A stretch of DNA of 7,899 nucleotides, taken from NCBI GenBank assembly GCA_937901465.1, contig CALGTU010000212.1:1-7899 (forward strand). Direction: 5' to 3'. The DNA comes from an uncultured Clostridia bacterium. GTDB lineage: Bacteria; Bacillota; Clostridia; Oscillospirales; Ruminococcaceae. Below, piece by piece: positions 1 through 5,545 of this stretch. The translations under genes were made by a program, and so were the position numbers. Below the pieces are notes generated by a model, which saw nothing but the letters and a program-made list of their open reading frames with translations, ran no database searches and was not told where the DNA came from. Numbering within the stretch: the stretch's first letter is position 1; every line of letters begins with the position of its first letter.

Positions 1-764
1 CCGAGAGCGGGCTTGCCCCAAGGAGTAACAGGTCCGGGACGGCCAACAGGTGATTTACCTTCACCACCACCATGGGGGTGATCGCAGGGGTTCATTACTG
101 AACCACGAACTGTAGGTCTGATACCGAGGTGTCTTGTCTTACCGGCTTTACCGAGATGTACGTTTTCGTGGTCGATGTTTGAAACCTGACCAACTGTTGC
201 CATACAATTTATCGGAATCTTTCTCATTTCGCCTGAAGGAAGTCTTACGAGAACGTAAGTATCTTCTTTACCCATAAGCTGAGCCATGTTTCCTGCTGAA
301 CGAACGAGCTGTGCGCCCTTACCGGGATAAAGTTCAATGTTATGGATGATTGTACCTACAGGGATTGCTGAGAGAGGAAGTGCGTTACCGGGCTTGATGT
401 CCGCGTCAGCACCTGATGAAACTACATCGCCAACTTTAAGTCCGTTGGGAGCGATGATGTATCTCTTTTCGCCGTCTTCGTACTGAACGAGAGCGATGAA
501 TGCGCTTCTGTTAGGATCGTATTCGAGTGTGAGAACTGTTGCGTTACCAACCTTGTTTCTCTTGAAGTCGATTATACGGTATTTACGTCTTGCTCCGCCG
601 CCTCTGTGTCTAACTGTAATTCTGCCGTAGCTGTTTCTGCCGGCATTCTTCTTTACAGGTTCAAGAAGGCTTTTTTCAGGAGCAACCTTTGACAAGCAAG
701 AGTAATCTGTAACTGTCATATTACGTCTTGACGGTGTCGTAGGCTTATATGCTTTAATTGCCAT
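1..764 (-). CDS. rplB: 50S ribosomal protein L2 (3' end cut by window edge)
   Basis: L2 binds 23S rRNA and is needed for subunit association and peptidyl-transferase centre assembly. The frame starts at ATG 764-762, behind AAGGAG (775-780) with a 10-nt spacer, and runs 254 complete codons to the window edge. The family is usually about 275 residues, so roughly 20 C-terminal residues are missing only because the window ends. The N-terminus MAIKAYKPTTPSRR and the basic stretch RHRGGGARRKYR (about 53-63) are classic L2. The C-terminal signature DHPHGGGEGKSPVGRPGPVT is present at about 228-247; its first histidine falls at residue 229, the position of the functionally important His229 of E. coli L2. 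It is the fifth gene of the S10 operon, but unlike the tightly packed genes before it, a 115-nt structured spacer separates it from rplW. Identity is very secure. Confidence 0.98.
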   Translation of the reverse strand, partial: MAIKAYKPTTPSRRNMTVTDYSCLSKVAPEKSLLEPVKKNAGRNSYGRITVRHRGGGARRKYRIIDFKRNKVGNATVLTLEYDPNRSAFIALVQYEDGEKRYIIAPNGLKVGDVVSSGADADIKPGNALPLSAIPVGTIIHNIELYPGKGAQLVRSAGNMAQLMGKEDTYVLVRLPSGEMRKIPINCMATVGQVSNIDHENVHLGKAGKTRHLGIRPTVRGSVMNPCDHPHGGGEGKSPVGRPGPVTPWGKPAL

Positions 765-879
765 TTGAAATTCACTCCTTATTTGGTTTTGCGAGATTTA
801 TTTTAAATCCCATACTTGCCATCCCTCTTGTTAAGGGAATGGTCAGCTGTTTTCTTTTATACTATTATAATAGTATGGT
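765..879 (-). promoter_or_regulatory. 115-nt rplW-rplB spacer with two inverted repeats
   Basis: The spacer is long compared with the 1-base overlap (rplD-rplW) and 18-nt gap (rplC-rplD) nearby. Read in the mRNA direction it holds, just after the rplW stop, a perfect 18-bp AT-rich palindrome (859-876, core ATTATAAT), then a hairpin with arms 834-842 and 819-826 (one bulge, 7-nt loop), then the rplB ribosome binding site. The segment CATAC(T) at 872-878 can pair in three exclusive ways: within the palindrome, with GTATG (886-890) at the end of rplW, or with AGTATGG (810-816) nearer rplB. The base patterns are seen directly; any regulatory or RNA-processing role is inference. Confidence 0.45.
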
Positions 880-1173
880 TTACATCATACCATCAAAGAA
901 TTCGATTGTCTTTGAGTTTTCTGTAAGTGTAACAACAGCTTTCTTCCAGTCAGGTCTGAAGCCTGTGTATCTGCCCATACGCTTTTCATGGCCCTTAACG
1001 TTCATTGTTCTAACGTCTTCAACTTCTACGCCGAAAAGCTCAACGAGAGCATTCTTTATTTCAATCTTGTTAGCGTTCTTCGCTACTTTGAATGTGTACT
1101 TTCTTTCCTGAAGAAGGTCCATACTTCTTTCTGTAACGATAGGCTTGATGATGATATCCTGTGCAGCTTTCAT
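880..1173 (-). CDS. rplW: 50S ribosomal protein L23
   Basis: L23 binds domain III of 23S rRNA and lies at the polypeptide exit tunnel, where trigger factor and SRP dock. The protein has 97 residues, normal for bacterial L23. Recognisable parts are IIKPIVTERS near the N-terminus (8-17), YTFKVAKNANKIEIKNALVE (26-45) with the following FGVEVEDVRTMNVKG, and the C-terminal PDWKKAVVTL (about 74-83). The ATG at 1173-1171 overlaps the rplD stop by one base (TAATG), so translation is probably coupled. Its ribosome binding site AGGAGGTG (1182-1189) is a near-perfect anti-SD match inside the last codons of rplD. The stop is followed by the unusual long spacer before rplB. Identity is secure. Confidence 0.97.
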   Translation of the reverse strand: MKAAQDIIIKPIVTERSMDLLQERKYTFKVAKNANKIEIKNALVELFGVEVEDVRTMNVKGHEKRMGRYTGFRPDWKKAVVTLTENSKTIEFFDGMM

Positions 1174-1796
1174 TATGCGTACACCTCCTCAATCTTGGCA
1201 ACGGCATCTGATGCAACGATGAACTTGTCATAGTTGAGAATGTCGTAAACATTGAGTGTATTTACAAGAGCTGTCTTAACACCGGGGATGTTTGCTGCGC
1301 TCTTGATAACCTTGCTGTCTGATTCAGGCATTACGATAAGTGCTTTTCCTTCAACACCGAGTGCTGAGAGCATCTTTACCATATCCTTTGTCTTGTAGTC
1401 AGCGAAAGCAATCTTGTCAACAACGATGATGTTGTTATCGATTACCTTTGTTGAAAGAGCTGACTTCATAGCAAGTCTTCTGAGTTTCTTGTTGAGAGAG
1501 TAGCTGTAATCGCGGGGCTTAGGACCTAATGCGATACCACCGTGTGTCCACTGAGGAGCTCTGATAGAACCCTGACGTGCGTGGCCTGTACCCTTCTGTC
1601 TCCAAGGCTTTCTACCGCCGCCTCTTACTTCTGTTCTTGTAAGAGTTGACTGTGTACCCTGTCTCTGATTTGCAAGATAGTTTACTACCATTGCGTGCAT
1701 AGCTGATGTATTAGGTTCAATTCCGAAAATTGCATCTGACAGCTCAATGGTGGAAACTTCTTTACCTGTCATATCTAATACTTTTGTGTTAGGCAT
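1173..1796 (-). CDS. rplD: 50S ribosomal protein L4
   Basis: L4 is an early-assembly 23S rRNA binder whose long loop reaches the exit tunnel; in E. coli it also represses the S10 operon. The protein has 207 residues, typical for the family. The extended loop is seen as EVRGGGRKPWRQKGTGHARQ (about 56-75) followed by GSIRAPQWTHGGIALGPKPR; the C-terminal half carries the alpha/beta core (IIVVDKIAF, ALIVMPESD). The start ATG 1796-1794 sits behind AAGGAGG in the 18-nt gap after rplC. It overlaps rplW by one base. Whether L4 controls this operon through the rpsJ leader, as in E. coli, cannot be told from the sequence; L4-mediated control is not established for Firmicutes as far as I know. Confidence 0.98.
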   Translation of the reverse strand: MPNTKVLDMTGKEVSTIELSDAIFGIEPNTSAMHAMVVNYLANQRQGTQSTLTRTEVRGGGRKPWRQKGTGHARQGSIRAPQWTHGGIALGPKPRDYSYSLNKKLRRLAMKSALSTKVIDNNIIVVDKIAFADYKTKDMVKMLSALGVEGKALIVMPESDSKVIKSAANIPGVKTALVNTLNVYDILNYDKFIVASDAVAKIEEVYA

Positions 1797-1814
1797 TATT
1801 GCTTCCTCCTTCCG

Positions 1815-2462
1815 TTAAGCTCTGTTTTTCTTTTTCTTAACGCAGTCTGTGATTACTACAACTGAACCCTTAGGTCCGGGAATAGCACCCTTGATTGCGA
1901 TGAGATTGTTTTCTGCGTCAACCTTTACTACTTCAAGGTTCTGAACTGTAACTCTTTCAGCACCCATGTGACCAGCAAGGATTTTGCCCTTGTAGATTCT
2001 TGAGGGTGATGAACAAGCGCCCATTGAACCAGCCTGTCTATGAACAGGGCCTGAACCGTGAGTATCCTTAAGACTACGCTGATTGTTTCTCTTCATGGGG
2101 CCTGTGTAGCCTTTACCCTTTGAAGTTCCGCAAACATCAACGATGTCGCCTTCTGCAAAGGTGTCAGCCTTGAGAACATCGCCCACATTGAGAGATTCTG
2201 TATCTTCAAGTCTGAATTCCTTGAGAGTTTTCTTTGCTGAAACGTCTGCCTTAGCAAAGTGACCCTTCATAGGTTTGTTTGTGTGTTTTTCCTTGAGCTC
2301 GCCAAAGCCTAACTGAACAGCAGCGTAACCGTCGTTTTCAACAGTTTTCTTCTGAACAACTACGCAAGGGCCGGCTTCAACTACTGTTACAGGAATGAAT
2401 TTTCCTGCTTCATCGAAAATCTGTGTCATACCGATTTTCTTGCCGATGATTCCTTTTTGCAT
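1815..2462 (-). CDS. rplC: 50S ribosomal protein L3
   Basis: L3 binds the 3' end of 23S rRNA and reaches the peptidyl-transferase centre with its central loop. The protein has 215 residues, normal for bacterial L3. Visible signatures are GIIGKKIGMTQIFDE at the N-terminus (4-18), GTSKGKGYTGPMKR (about 112-125), the conserved HRQAGSMGACSSPSRIYKGK loop (about 141-160), and ERVTVQNLEVVKVD near the C-terminus. The loop uses the NNQRSLKDTHGSGPVHR variant rather than the E. coli-type GFHGG form, which I recall as usual in Ruminococcaceae-like Clostridia (memory, not checked). The ATG at 2462-2460 is preceded by AAAGGAGG (2470-2477). It lies 74 nt after rpsJ, with a hairpin in that gap, and 18 nt before rplD. 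Confidence 0.98.
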   Translation of the reverse strand: MQKGIIGKKIGMTQIFDEAGKFIPVTVVEAGPCVVVQKKTVENDGYAAVQLGFGELKEKHTNKPMKGHFAKADVSAKKTLKEFRLEDTESLNVGDVLKADTFAEGDIVDVCGTSKGKGYTGPMKRNNQRSLKDTHGSGPVHRQAGSMGACSSPSRIYKGKILAGHMGAERVTVQNLEVVKVDAENNLIAIKGAIPGPKGSVVVITDCVKKKKNRA

Positions 2463-2485
2463 GATTTATCCTCCTTTGGTTATTG

Positions 2486-2502
2486 GTTGAGATTTTCTCA
2501 AC
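2486..2502 (-). promoter_or_regulatory. Hairpin in the rpsJ-rplC spacer
   Basis: A perfect 7-bp inverted repeat, GTTGAGA and TCTCAAC with a 3-nt loop, lies between the rpsJ stop and the rplC ribosome binding site. A second short palindrome, TCTTATAAGA, is at 2520-2529. There is no T-run after the hairpin, so it is not a terminator. It might protect an mRNA end or tune rplC translation; that is inference. Confidence 0.4.
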
Positions 2503-2536
2503 TTGACCTGCATTGCATATCTTATAAGAAATCGGG

Positions 2537-2851
2537 TTACTTAATTTCCATTACGATATCCACGCCTGCAGGAAGTTCAAGGCCCTGAAGGGCTTCTGTT
2601 GTCTTTGCTGTGGGTCTGATAACATCGATAAGTCTCTTGTGTGTTCTGAGTTCGAACTGCTCACGGCTGTCCTTATACTTATGAACGGCACGGAGAATTG
2701 TTATTACCTCTTTGTCTGTAGGAAGAGGAATAGGACCGCTTACCTTTGCACCAGAACGCTTTGCTGCGTCAACAATCTTTGCAGCTGCTGCGTCAACAGT
2801 ACCATGTTCATAGCCTTTGATTTTGATTCTGATTTTTTCGTTGACTGCCAC
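2537..2851 (-). CDS. rpsJ: 30S ribosomal protein S10 (GTG start)
   Basis: S10 is a 30S head protein and, as NusE, also joins transcription antitermination complexes. The protein has 104 residues, as expected. The N-terminus NEKIRIKIKGYEH, the central SGPIPLPT (about 39-46) and HKYKDSREQFELRTHKRLID (about 57-76) are diagnostic. The start is GTG at 2851-2849: AGGAGG (2860-2865) lies 8 nt upstream and the residues that follow (AVNEKIRIKIKGY) match the usual family start, so no later start is needed. It is the first gene of the S10 operon and is preceded by a leader of about 330 nt. Confidence 0.98.
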   Translation of the reverse strand: MAVNEKIRIKIKGYEHGTVDAAAAKIVDAAKRSGAKVSGPIPLPTDKEVITILRAVHKYKDSREQFELRTHKRLIDVIRPTAKTTEALQGLELPAGVDIVMEIK

Positions 2852-3179
2852 TTAAATCGCCTCCTAATAAATTTTCTTTTGGGGGACGACACTGAAATCT
2901 GAACACGCTTCCGTGTGTATCAAGGCCTTAATATAAATAAAACCCGAAGACCTTACTTCTCAATAAGGTTTCCGAGTCCGCCTGAATACGCACATAGTTA
3001 CGCTCTCTCACCAAAAGCACCGACGAGTAACAAAGCCGATACCTCGCAAGATGGAAAGAAAAGCACACACAGTGTCAATATTACAGCCGCCCGGTTTAAA
3101 ATCGGACATACTCCACGAAAATTACCTGGCATACCGCCAGCAACCTCTCGCTTCAACGCATATCTGTTGCAGTCATGCA
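2852..3179 (-). promoter_or_regulatory. Structured 5' leader of the S10 operon
   Basis: This gene-free stretch separates the proposed S10 operon promoter from rpsJ. Read in the mRNA direction it contains: a hairpin at the predicted 5' end (TTGCA 3176-3180 with TGCAA 3167-3171); a purine-rich run AAGCGAGAGG followed by a hairpin CTGGC/GCCAG (3126-3140); a segment GGAGTATGTCCGATTTT (about 3113-3097); a terminator-like hairpin (2942-2977); and a short hairpin ACACG/CGTGT (about 2905-2918) before the ribosome binding site. I recall similar sequence upstream of rpsJ in other Clostridia, which would make it a conserved ribosomal-protein leader RNA, but I could not check this and give it no family name. 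The length and ordered hairpins suggest autoregulation of the operon. Confidence 0.6.
2942..2977 (-). terminator. Possible attenuator hairpin in the S10 leader
   Basis: The arms 2977-2964 and 2955-2942 pair over 14 positions with one mismatch and two G-T wobbles around an 8-nt loop. In the mRNA direction the stem is followed by TTTTATTTATATT, which resembles a Rho-independent terminator tail. Because it lies about 90 nt upstream of rpsJ and downstream of the promoter, it would act as an attenuator rather than an end-of-gene terminator. CGGAC (2976-2980) at its base can alternatively pair with GTCCG (3103-3107) upstream, a possible antiterminator. Pairing is seen in the sequence; function is inferred. 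Confidence 0.5.
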
Positions 3180-3185
3180 AGAATT

Positions 3186-3214
3186 ATTTTAACATAAAAA
3201 AACACCGATTTCAA
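3186..3214 (-). promoter_or_regulatory. Predicted sigma-A promoter of the S10 operon
   Basis: TTGAAA (3209-3214) and TAAAAT (3186-3191) are separated by exactly 17 bp on the minus strand, a good housekeeping promoter. The predicted transcript start is near 3179, which gives an rpsJ leader of about 330 nt. The -35 box lies inside the terminator hairpin of the upstream unit, and the terminator T-run forms part of the spacer. Confidence 0.6.
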
Positions 3215-3243
3215 GGGCTTTTGAAGCCTTTTTCAATCGGTGT
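3196..3243 (-). terminator. Rho-independent terminator of the proS unit
   Basis: On the minus strand, ACACCGATT (3235-3243) and AATCGGTGT (3202-3210) form a 9-bp stem, extended by an inner GGCTT/AAGCC stem (3224-3228 with 3216-3220), followed by a run of seven T (3202-3196). It starts about 56 nt after the stop of the 157-residue protein gene and ends the unit that begins at the 5499-5527 promoter. Confidence 0.85.
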
Positions 3244-3298
3244 CCGTAAAACTTTATTAAACATTTGACAAAGATTTTATATAACCTGCACAAAAACC

Positions 3299-3772
3299 CT
3301 AGTTTTTGCCCCTTATTTCGTCAAATCTCGCCATTATTTCGCCTGCCTGCTGCATTCTTATAAGCTTCTTTTTCTGACCTCTGAAATCATCACAGGTTGA
3401 AACTATCTTTTCGCAGCGTTCCTTATTCTTCGGATTTTCAGAAAAAGCCGAAAGTGCCATTTCTGCTGCATATTCGATAAGAACATCGGGAGTCTTTTCA
3501 TCGCCCTTTGCAAGTGAAAGAAAAGCTATGCCTGTTGTTATATCAGAATTCCTTCCCGCTATTCTCTCGCCAAGAGAAAGCTTGGCTGTATCTGGAATTT
3601 TATCCTTATACTTTTTTACACAATCGGCAAAAAGGCAGACCGACATCTTATCGCTGTCTTCTTTCAAAAGGTCGCAGAAAGTTATCAGAACATCACCCGC
3701 AGTTCCCTTATAGGTATGCGTTAAAAGTTCTGTATAACAGACATTTATCTTTTTAAGAATTTTCTCTTCCAT
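3299..3772 (-). CDS. Unknown 157-residue protein coupled to proS
   Basis: I do not recognise this protein. From ATG 3772-3770 it encodes 157 residues (MEEKILKKINVCYTELL at the start, DEIRGKN at the end). The composition suggests an all-helical, soluble, mildly basic protein with five scattered cysteines (12, 33, 46, 51, 120, with another at 127) and no signal peptide or membrane segment. A longer reading from 3856 would run far into proS, so this start is preferred: the proS stop TAA is separated from its ATG by a single base, a typical coupled arrangement, and no separate strong ribosome binding site is seen. It is the last gene before the terminator at 3202-3243. Co-transcription with proS hints at a translation-related or simply housekeeping role, but nothing in the sequence assigns a function. 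Confidence 0.8.
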   Translation of the reverse strand: MEEKILKKINVCYTELLTHTYKGTAGDVLITFCDLLKEDSDKMSVCLFADCVKKYKDKIPDTAKLSLGERIAGRNSDITTGIAFLSLAKGDEKTPDVLIEYAAEMALSAFSENPKNKERCEKIVSTCDDFRGQKKKLIRMQQAGEIMARFDEIRGKN

Positions 3773-3773
3773 A

Positions 3774-5213
3774 TTAATATGCCTTACCCCAGTAAACCAT
3801 CTGCTTTGCGGGCTTTCCGCAGCATACGCATGTGTCGGAGATGTTTTCCTGTTCAAAAGGAATACATCTTGAGCCTACACCTGTGAGTTCCTTGACCTTA
3901 TCTTCACAAGCTTCGTCGCCACACCACATAGCCTTTACAAATCCGTCGCCCTTTTCTGTTAAAGCAGCATTGATTTCATCGATTGTCTTACAAGCATAAG
4001 TTCTCTTTTCTCTGTTTTCGAGAGCTCTGTTATAGATGCCGTCGTGAACTTCCTTGAGCTTTTCTGCTATAACCTTTTCGATTTCATCGAGCTTTACAAA
4101 TGTCTTTTCTCTGTTGTGTCTTGTAACAACAACACACTGACCTGCTTCGATATCGCGGGGGCCGAGTTCAACTCTTACAGGAACGCCCTTCATTTCGTAT
4201 TCAGAGAACTTCCAGCCTGCTGAATTATCGCTGTCATCAAGCTTGACTCTGAACTGCTTTGAAAGAAGATCCTTAACTTCGTTACATTTTTCAAGAACGC
4301 CGGGCTTATGCTGAGCCGCGGGAACGATAACTACCTGAATAGGAGCTACTGCAGGAGGAAGAACAAGTCCGCTGTCATCGCCGTGTGTCATGATGATAGC
4401 ACCGATGAGTCTTGTTGTAACACCCCATGATGTCTGATGAGGATATGTGAGCTTGTTTTCCTTGTTTGTATACTGAATATCGAATGCTCTTGCGAAACCA
4501 TCACCGAAGTAGTGTGATGTTCCTGCCTGAAGAGCCTTACCGTCATGCATAAGTGCTTCTATTGCATAAGTAGCTTCAGCACCCGCAAACTTGTCACTGT
4601 CTGTCTTTCTTCCCTTTACAACGGGCATAGCGAGTGATTCTTCACAGAATTTTGCATAGACACCCAGCATCTTTTCTGTTTCGATAACTGCTTCTTCTGC
4701 TGTTGCGTGGATTGTATGACCTTCCTGCCATAAGAATTCTCTTGAACGAAGGAATGGTCTTGTTGTCTTTTCCCATCTTACAACAGATACCCACTGATTA
4801 TAAAGCTTGGGAAGGTCGCGGTAAGAATGGATAATATTAGCGTAATGTTCACAGAAAAGTGTTTCTGATGTAGGTCTTACGCAGAGTCTGTCTTCAAGCT
4901 TTTCACTTCCGCCCATAGTTACCCATGCAACTTCAGGAGCAAAGCCTTCAACGTGGTCTTTTTCTTTCTGTAAAAGGCTTTCGGGAATGAACATAGGCAT
5001 ACAAACGTTTTCGTGTCCTGTTTCTTTAAACATTCCGTCAAGGATTCTCTGGATATTTTCCCAGATAGCATAAGCATAAGGGCGGATAACCATACATCCC
5101 TTAACACTTGTGTATTCGATAAGTTCTGCTTTTTTAACTATGTCTGTATACCATTGTGCAAAATCTTCGTCCATAGAAGTAATTTCGCTTACAAGTTTTT
5201 TATTGTCAGCCAT
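3774..5213 (-). CDS. proS: Prolyl-tRNA synthetase, short archaeal/eukaryote-like type
   Basis: The enzyme charges tRNA-Pro with proline using ATP, in the cytosol. Its 479 residues and architecture match the short (type 3) class II ProRS, which lacks the editing insertion of the E. coli-type enzyme (about 570 residues). Motif 2 is seen as RPTSET (113-118), RWEK (147-150) and RSREFLWQEGHT (156-167); the motif 3 region is SWGVTTRLIGAIIMTHGDDS (262-281). The anticodon-binding domain follows from about 290. The C-terminal domain has cysteines at 431, 436, 450, 462, 464 and 465, consistent with the zinc-binding domain of this type, and ends in YWGKAY with the usual terminal tyrosine. The ATG at 5213 has GGAGATG upstream within the preceding gene, whose stop is one base away. 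It is the second gene of a three-gene unit. Confidence 0.97.
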   Translation of the reverse strand: MADNKKLVSEITSMDEDFAQWYTDIVKKAELIEYTSVKGCMVIRPYAYAIWENIQRILDGMFKETGHENVCMPMFIPESLLQKEKDHVEGFAPEVAWVTMGGSEKLEDRLCVRPTSETLFCEHYANIIHSYRDLPKLYNQWVSVVRWEKTTRPFLRSREFLWQEGHTIHATAEEAVIETEKMLGVYAKFCEESLAMPVVKGRKTDSDKFAGAEATYAIEALMHDGKALQAGTSHYFGDGFARAFDIQYTNKENKLTYPHQTSWGVTTRLIGAIIMTHGDDSGLVLPPAVAPIQVVIVPAAQHKPGVLEKCNEVKDLLSKQFRVKLDDSDNSAGWKFSEYEMKGVPVRVELGPRDIEAGQCVVVTRHNREKTFVKLDEIEKVIAEKLKEVHDGIYNRALENREKRTYACKTIDEINAALTEKGDGFVKAMWCGDEACEDKVKELTGVGSRCIPFEQENISDTCVCCGKPAKQMVYWGKAY

Positions 5214-5214
5214 T

Positions 5215-5460
5215 TTAATTCACATCTCCGTTTTCATTTGTTTTTTCTTCCTCTTTATCGGAAGGGGAGTCGCCGTCGTATATCCCTTTAACATCGGGAA
5301 AATTATTATCCTCTACCCTTGCGGGACTTTTGCCCTTTGCCGCTATCTTATCGACAAGCTTTGCAAGTTTGGGTGTTAAAACCGCTATTACAAAAACAAC
5401 GAGCAGGATAATAAGTGCATATCCTCCGAAACGGAGCATCATAAGAACACTTTCACTCAA
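5215..5460 (-). CDS. Small single-pass membrane protein upstream of proS
   Basis: I do not recognise the family. From TTG 5460-5458 the product has 81 residues. A hydrophobic segment at about 11-29 (GGYALIILLVVFVIAVL) is followed by a basic stretch (KLAKLVDKIAAKGK) and a long acidic, disordered-looking tail ending in KEEEKTNENGDVN. This suggests one membrane span with the tail in the cytoplasm by the positive-inside rule. The general shape recalls small OadG-type subunits, but I see no sequence match to support that. The TTG start is chosen because AAGGAGG (5470-5476) lies 9 nt before it; a longer frame from 5493 would begin at or before the predicted transcript start and would translate through this ribosome binding site. 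It leads the proS unit, with one base between its stop and the proS ATG. Confidence 0.75.
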   Translation of the reverse strand: MSESVLMMLRFGGYALIILLVVFVIAVLTPKLAKLVDKIAAKGKSPARVEDNNFPDVKGIYDGDSPSDKEEEKTNENGDVN

Positions 5461-5469
5461 AACGGGAAA

Positions 5470-5476
5470 CCTCCTT
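5470..5476 (-). promoter_or_regulatory. RBS that fixes the TTG start of the small membrane protein
   Basis: AAGGAGG is a near-perfect anti-SD match 9 nt before TTG 5460-5458. It decides the start against the longer in-frame reading from 5493. Confidence 0.75.
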
Positions 5477-5498
5477 CTTTTAAGATATATCAAACTAC

Positions 5499-5527
5499 AT
5501 TATAACAGTATTGAGAAAAAAATGCAA
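5499..5527 (-). promoter_or_regulatory. Strong sigma-A promoter of the proS unit
   Basis: TTGCAT (5522-5527) and a perfect TATAAT (5499-5504) are 17 bp apart on the minus strand, and TGT just before the -10 box makes it an extended -10 promoter. The predicted transcript start is near 5492, about 30 nt before the TTG start of the small membrane protein. The promoter sits in the gap after the TraX-like gene. Confidence 0.85.
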
Positions 5528-5545
5528 GAGGAATGAATTTTATCG

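Noticed and set aside
864..892. Possible internal promoter in the rplW-rplB palindrome (TATAAT core)
   Set aside because: The TATAAT is a by-product of the palindrome; no acceptable -35 box lies at 16-18 bp on either strand.
758..1111. Plus-strand frame of 117 codons opposite rplW and the rplW-rplB spacer
   Set aside because: It lies antisense to the secure rplW gene, has no convincing ribosome binding site, and its protein resembles no family.
2998..3180. 60-residue frame starting at TTG 3180 in the S10 leader
   Set aside because: Its start coincides with the predicted transcript start and has no ribosome binding site; only the shorter internal frame is kept, as a speculative finding.
2915..3268. 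Plus-strand frame of 117 codons across the S10 leader and terminator
   Set aside because: It runs through the terminator hairpin and the S10 promoter on the other strand; low-complexity, no ribosome binding site, no recognisable domain.
3299..3856. Longer 185-residue reading of the protein after proS
   Set aside because: The extra N-terminus overlaps the coding end of proS by over 80 bases; the ATG at 3772, one base after the proS stop, is far more plausible.
5215..5493. 92-residue reading of the membrane protein before proS
   Set aside because: The start at 5493 lies at or upstream of the predicted transcript start, and translation would read through the strong ribosome binding site of the 81-residue form.
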